Source: an uncultured Eubacteriales bacterium (GTDB taxonomy: Bacteria > Bacillota > Clostridia > Oscillospirales > Acutalibacteraceae). From it: a stretch of 17,022 bases of DNA. Numbering within the stretch: position 1 is the stretch's first letter; every line of letters begins with the position of its first letter. A program made the translations under genes and the position numbers. Positions 14,059 through 17,022 of the stretch are shown piece by piece. The notes under the pieces were generated by a model. It searched no databases. It worked only from the letters and a program-made list of their open reading frames with translations, and was not told where the DNA came from. Where the stretch lies: NCBI GenBank assembly GCA_900321195.1, contig ONVG01000063.1, positions 1-17,022 on the forward strand, in the 5' to 3' direction.

Positions 14059-16654
14059 ACATTGCGGCAGCGAATGGAAAACAAACGCCCGTGCAAATCT
14101 TATCATACGTTGTCCGTTCTGCGGAGCTGAGCTTGATGATGAAAAGGAAGATAAGCTTACTTTTCAGGATGCTAAGGAAGCCTTGCGGTATATCGTTAAG
14201 ACCTACGGCATAGATGTTATGATAGACGGTTTACAGCTCAGAGCATTGCTTGATGAGTTTATACCGGATCTCAAACAGGAAAGGAAAGTTTTCCTTGACG
14301 CATATGAGCAGGGTGTGTGCAATGCACTTTATCTTGCACACAGCGAGCCGGAAATAGACAAGTGTATAGCTATACTACAGTCTATCAAGGTGCTTACAAC
14401 GGATGCATGTATGGCGGATAAATGGGCTGCTTATGTAGTCGAAAGCTTTGTTTTTGCGCTTGACTGGAGCGTTCCGATGTTTGGCATAACTCCTAACATA
14501 CATACGCACCAGATGCCTGAAAATATCAGGGAGCCCGGCGGTCAGAAGCTTATCGGCGCTGGAGAACATGATATCATAGACGATTGGGCTAATGATGTTC
14601 CCGAAAGAGCACATGTATTTGATTTCTTCAAGAGTGATGAAGAAGAAAAACAGGATGATGAAGGTCATATCGACGTTGAAGGCGAAAAGTCCGATACTGA
14701 CTTTACAGATGAAGCTGAGGAAGAAGAAAAACCGAAGCAAACTATAATAGACTTTACAGACGAAGCTGAGGAAGAAGAAAAACCGAAGCAAACTGTAATA
14801 GACTTTACAGACGAAGCCGAGGAAGAAGAAAAACCGAAGCGCACTGTAATAGACTTTACAGACGAGGCCGAGGAAGAAGAAAAACCGAAGCGCACTGTAA
14901 TAGATTTTACAGACGAGGCTGAGGAAGAAGAAAAACCGAAGCGCACTGTAATAGACTTTACAGACGAAGCTGAGGAAGAAACAAGCGAGGACGAAAAGAG
15001 CGAGGACGAAAGCTCCGGTGAAGATAAAGCCGAAGAGGATAAGCACGCTGAGAATAAGATAGAGACAGCTCAGAATCCGTGGATGCAGCAGATGCCGCAG
15101 ACCCCTGAGCAGATGCAGCAGATGCCTTGGGGATATAACCCGTGGATGCAGCAGGTGCCGCAGACGCCCGAACAGATGCAGCAAATGCAGCAGATGCCTT
15201 GGGGATATAATCCGTGGATGCAGCAGATACCGCAGACACCCGAACAAATGCAGCAAATGCAGCAGCAGATGCCTTGGGGATATAACCCGTGGATGCAGCA
15301 GCAGATGCCGCAGACCCCTGAACAAATGCAGCAAATGCAGCAGCAGATGCCTTGGGGATATAACCCGTGGATGCAGCAGATGCCAAATCAGCAGATGCCC
15401 GGTCAGCCTAATTTCAACAAGCCTTTGCCTGAGCCAAAGCATGATGAAAAAAAGGCTGATGACAAAAAGCCGGAAGAAAAGCCAAAGCGTACAGTTATAG
15501 ACTTTACTGATGAGCCTAAGGAAGAGGAAAAGCCGAAGCGTACAGTTATAGACTTTACCGATGAACCTAAGGAAGAAGAAAAGCCGAAGCGTACAGTTAT
15601 AGACTTTACCGACGAGCCTAAGGAAGAGGAAAAGCCGAAGCGTACAGTTATAGACTTTACCGACGAGCCTAAGGAAGAGGAAAAGCCGAAGCATGCAGCT
15701 GCAGACTTTTCCGATGAACCGAAGAAAGAAGAAAAAACTGAACCGCCTGTAACAGAAACAAAGCCGGAGCCGCCTGTACAGCCTGAGAAGAAAGAGGCTG
15801 CACCCGCAGTTTCAGCAAATGGTATACCTGCTGATGCAAGAGTATTTACGGCAGAGGAAGCACTTCATTATCACAGCACAAGAATAGCTATTCCTGAGGG
15901 CTATCAGGTCATTGAGGATGCAGCATTCTCAGGCAACGATGTAGTTGAGTCCGTAGGAATACCTTCAACTATGCTCAAGATAGGTGAGAGAGCTTTTGAG
16001 AACTGTAAGAAGCTTATGACGATAAATCTGCCTGAGGGACTTCTTGAGCTTGGCAGAGGCGCATTTGCAGGCTGTTCAAAGCTTGCAAGAATTGAGCTGC
16101 CGTCAACTCTCAAAAGAATAAGACAGAGTACGTTCATCGGCTGTGAAAGGCTCAGTCAGTTTGATATACCGTCAAACATAAAGGGACTTGGCAGACATGC
16201 TTTCCTGAACTGTGAGTCGCTTACGGAGATAAATATTCCCGACGGTGTTGACGAGCTTCCTGAAAATGTATTCAGCGGATGCCGTTCGCTTGTCAAGGTG
16301 ACAGTTCCCGAAACTGTAAAGAATATCAGAAAGAATGCGTTCAGCTGGTGCGAATCGCTTAAAGTAGTAAATATACCCGAAGCCGTAAAAGACATAGGCG
16401 ACGGTGCATTTACAGGCTGTGCATCTCTCAATACAGTAAATATTCCTCATAACCTTGAAACTATCGGTTACGGCTCATTCAGCAAATGCGGAACGCTCAG
16501 AAGACTTGTTCTTCCTGACACTATTACCAATATCCGTGAGAATGCATTTAATGGTTCAAACAGAACTCTTGTTGTTTACTGTTCGCACGATAACGCTTAT
16601 GTAAGACGTTACTGCAGGATGAACAGAGTAAAGTGTAAGGACATTGAGGAATGA
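14048..16654 (+). CDS. Zinc-ribbon, acidic/PQM-repeat, BspA-like leucine-rich repeat protein
   Basis: This 868-residue protein has six parts. Residues 3-25 form a zinc ribbon (CKHC...CPFC). Residues 38-150 are a helical domain, probably one seen in other uncharacterised zinc-ribbon proteins of Clostridia. Residues 217-311 are six acidic repeats of IDFTDEAEEEEKPKRTV type. Residues 343-445 are five NPWMQQ-led repeats rich in Met, Gln and Pro. Residues 477-564 are five IDFTDEPKEEEKPKRTV repeats. Residues 615-850 are ten 23-residue BspA-type (LRR_5) leucine-rich repeats such as IPETVKNIRKNAFSWCESL. BspA repeats are usually on surface proteins, but no signal peptide or membrane segment is present here, so it looks cytosolic. 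The binding site is AAGGCGGTG, and a strong terminator follows. Its role, perhaps as a scaffold, is unknown. Confidence 0.9.
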   Translation: MQCKHCGSEWKTNARANLIIRCPFCGAELDDEKEDKLTFQDAKEALRYIVKTYGIDVMIDGLQLRALLDEFIPDLKQERKVFLDAYEQGVCNALYLAHSEPEIDKCIAILQSIKVLTTDACMADKWAAYVVESFVFALDWSVPMFGITPNIHTHQMPENIREPGGQKLIGAGEHDIIDDWANDVPERAHVFDFFKSDEEEKQDDEGHIDVEGEKSDTDFTDEAEEEEKPKQTIIDFTDEAEEEEKPKQTVIDFTDEAEEEEKPKRTVIDFTDEAEEEEKPKRTVIDFTDEAEEEEKPKRTVIDFTDEAEEETSEDEKSEDESSGEDKAEEDKHAENKIETAQNPWMQQMPQTPEQMQQMPWGYNPWMQQVPQTPEQMQQMQQMPWGYNPWMQQIPQTPEQMQQMQQQMPWGYNPWMQQQMPQTPEQMQQMQQQMPWGYNPWMQQMPNQQMPGQPNFNKPLPEPKHDEKKADDKKPEEKPKRTVIDFTDEPKEEEKPKRTVIDFTDEPKEEEKPKRTVIDFTDEPKEEEKPKRTVIDFTDEPKEEEKPKHAAADFSDEPKKEEKTEPPVTETKPEPPVQPEKKEAAPAVSANGIPADARVFTAEEALHYHSTRIAIPEGYQVIEDAAFSGNDVVESVGIPSTMLKIGERAFENCKKLMTINLPEGLLELGRGAFAGCSKLARIELPSTLKRIRQSTFIGCERLSQFDIPSNIKGLGRHAFLNCESLTEINIPDGVDELPENVFSGCRSLVKVTVPETVKNIRKNAFSWCESLKVVNIPEAVKDIGDGAFTGCASLNTVNIPHNLETIGYGSFSKCGTLRRLVLPDTITNIRENAFNGSNRTLVVYCSHDNAYVRRYCRMNRVKCKDIEE
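14696..14980 (+). repeat. 51-bp tandem repeats encoding IDFTDEAEEEEKPK(Q/R)TV
   Basis: Six in-frame units, five complete, nearly identical at DNA level; differences are few (GAAGCT/GAAGCC/GAGGCC and CAA/CGC), which suggests recent expansion. Each encodes an acidic run followed by a basic KPK(Q/R)T and a hydrophobic (T)VIDF patch. Confidence 0.95.
15074..15384 (+). repeat. Repeats encoding NPWMQQ...PQTPEQMQQM...PWGY
   Basis: Five NPWMQQ-led copies, four complete, of about 21-26 residues each. Unit length varies through extra Gln/Met codons, as expected for CAG/ATG slippage. The product is low-complexity, uncharged and Trp/Tyr-bearing. Confidence 0.93.
15478..15740 (+). repeat. Second block of 51-bp repeats encoding IDFTDEPKEEEKPKRTV
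   Basis: Five in-frame units, the last one diverged (ADFSDEPKKEEK). They share the (R)TVIDFTDE core with the first block but carry PK in place of AE and use different codons, so the blocks are related but were amplified separately. Confidence 0.93.
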
Positions 16655-16679
16655 TTCTCAGTATCCATAATATAAGCCA

Positions 16680-16718
16680 TTAAAGCGGCAGGGTCTCCCT
16701 GTCGCTTTAAGCTTTTTG
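16680..16718 (+). terminator. Rho-independent terminator of the repeat-protein gene
   Basis: TTAAAGCGGCAGGG (16680-16693) pairs with CCCTGTCGCTTTAA (16697-16710) over 14 pairs, one of them G-U, around a three-base loop, then GCTTTTTG. It starts 25 bp after the stop. Confidence 0.92.
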
Positions 16719-17022
16719 AAAAGGCTGACAGCCATAATTGATAATAGTGCTGTCGTTGATAAATACAACAAATATGAACATCAAAAATCAGGATACTCAA
16801 AAAAGAAAATCACAGGCTGCTTTACAGGGAAATGCAAAAGATGCCCGCATAGATGCGAGAGGCGCTTACATGCAATACTGTGGAGAGCTTTCTATAGCAA
16901 TCAAAATAATTAGCAGCAAATGTCACAGGATTTGAACCATCCTAAGCAATCTTCTTTAATAATCAAGGAAAAGGCGTTTTTAATAGCATCAGGAAGAAGC
17001 GAAGCAGATCTCACTTTTATTT
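16719..17022 (+). other. Unassigned right-end region, possibly a decayed small gene
   Basis: No gene here is convincing. One frame gives MNIKNQDTQKRKSQAALQ... from 16774 to a stop at 16933, without a ribosome binding site. Another frame is open from 16914 to the window edge (from ATG 16920: MSQDLNHPKQSSLIIKEKAF...). Both have protein-like composition, and a shift from the first to the second near 16910 would give one continuous frame, so a frameshifted gene entering the next window is possible but unproven. Confidence 0.2.

Noticed and set aside
14375..15694. Long antisense frame (439 codons) opposite the repeat protein
   Set aside because: It is a by-product of the repeated codons on the plus strand, gives a Leu/Phe/Arg-rich nonsense pattern, and has no binding site; the plus-strand frame has recognisable domains.
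16927..16938. AGGATTTGAACC, resembling the reverse of a tRNA T-arm
   Set aside because: The flanking bases do not form a proper five-pair T stem, and no anticodon, D or acceptor arm is found nearby on either strand.

Overview
The window looks like chromosomal DNA from a low-GC, Gram-positive anaerobe of the class Clostridia, most likely a gut Ruminococcus or close relative. This is inferred from gene content (SpoVS, FakA, RNase Y, YmdB, PcrA), AT-rich spacers, strong AGGAGG-type ribosome binding sites, frequent ATA and AGA codons, and a BspA-like leucine-rich repeat protein. I see no transposase, integrase, phage gene, rRNA, complete tRNA or CRISPR array.

Layout. Positions 1-752 (minus strand) hold the 5' part of a gene for a zinc-ribbon, Pro/Gln/Met-repeat, single-pass membrane protein that runs off the left edge. 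Positions 977-6004 (plus strand) carry ymdB, spoVS, fakA and recG. spoVS and fakA are 50 bp apart and probably co-transcribed; a perfect 11-bp terminator hairpin separates fakA from recG. Convergent to recG, across a bidirectional terminator, lies rny (6097-7650, minus strand), with a candidate promoter and a leader of about 257 nt that can fold. A divergent spacer with an 18-bp AT palindrome resembling a PerR/Fur box leads to pcrA (8176-10536), followed 18 bp later by a zinc-dependent phospholipase C-like gene. After that come an orphan 565-residue double helix-turn-helix protein, a candidate small RNA of about 90 nt, and an 868-residue protein with a zinc ribbon, two blocks of acidic VIDFTDE repeats, a Pro/Gln/Met/Trp-rich repeat block and ten BspA-type leucine-rich repeats. 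The last 300 bases hold nothing I can assign firmly.

How the parts fit. Most genes are housekeeping: mRNA turnover (rny), biofilm/sporulation signalling (ymdB, spoVS), fatty-acid activation (fakA) and DNA repair (recG, pcrA). In Bacillus subtilis rny, ymdB and spoVS are consecutive; here ymdB-spoVS is kept but rny sits about 4 kb away on the other strand. The fakA-recG neighbourhood also recalls the yloV-recG region of Bacillus.

The less understood parts are the two zinc-ribbon/repeat proteins at the window ends, the orphan regulator with its elaborate upstream region, the candidate small RNA, and the folded rny leader with the nearby palindrome. No clear new multigene system is visible. The 11.5-16.7 kb stretch is the best place to look for new biology. 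All promoter, operator and RNA calls come from reading motifs by eye, not from a computation.
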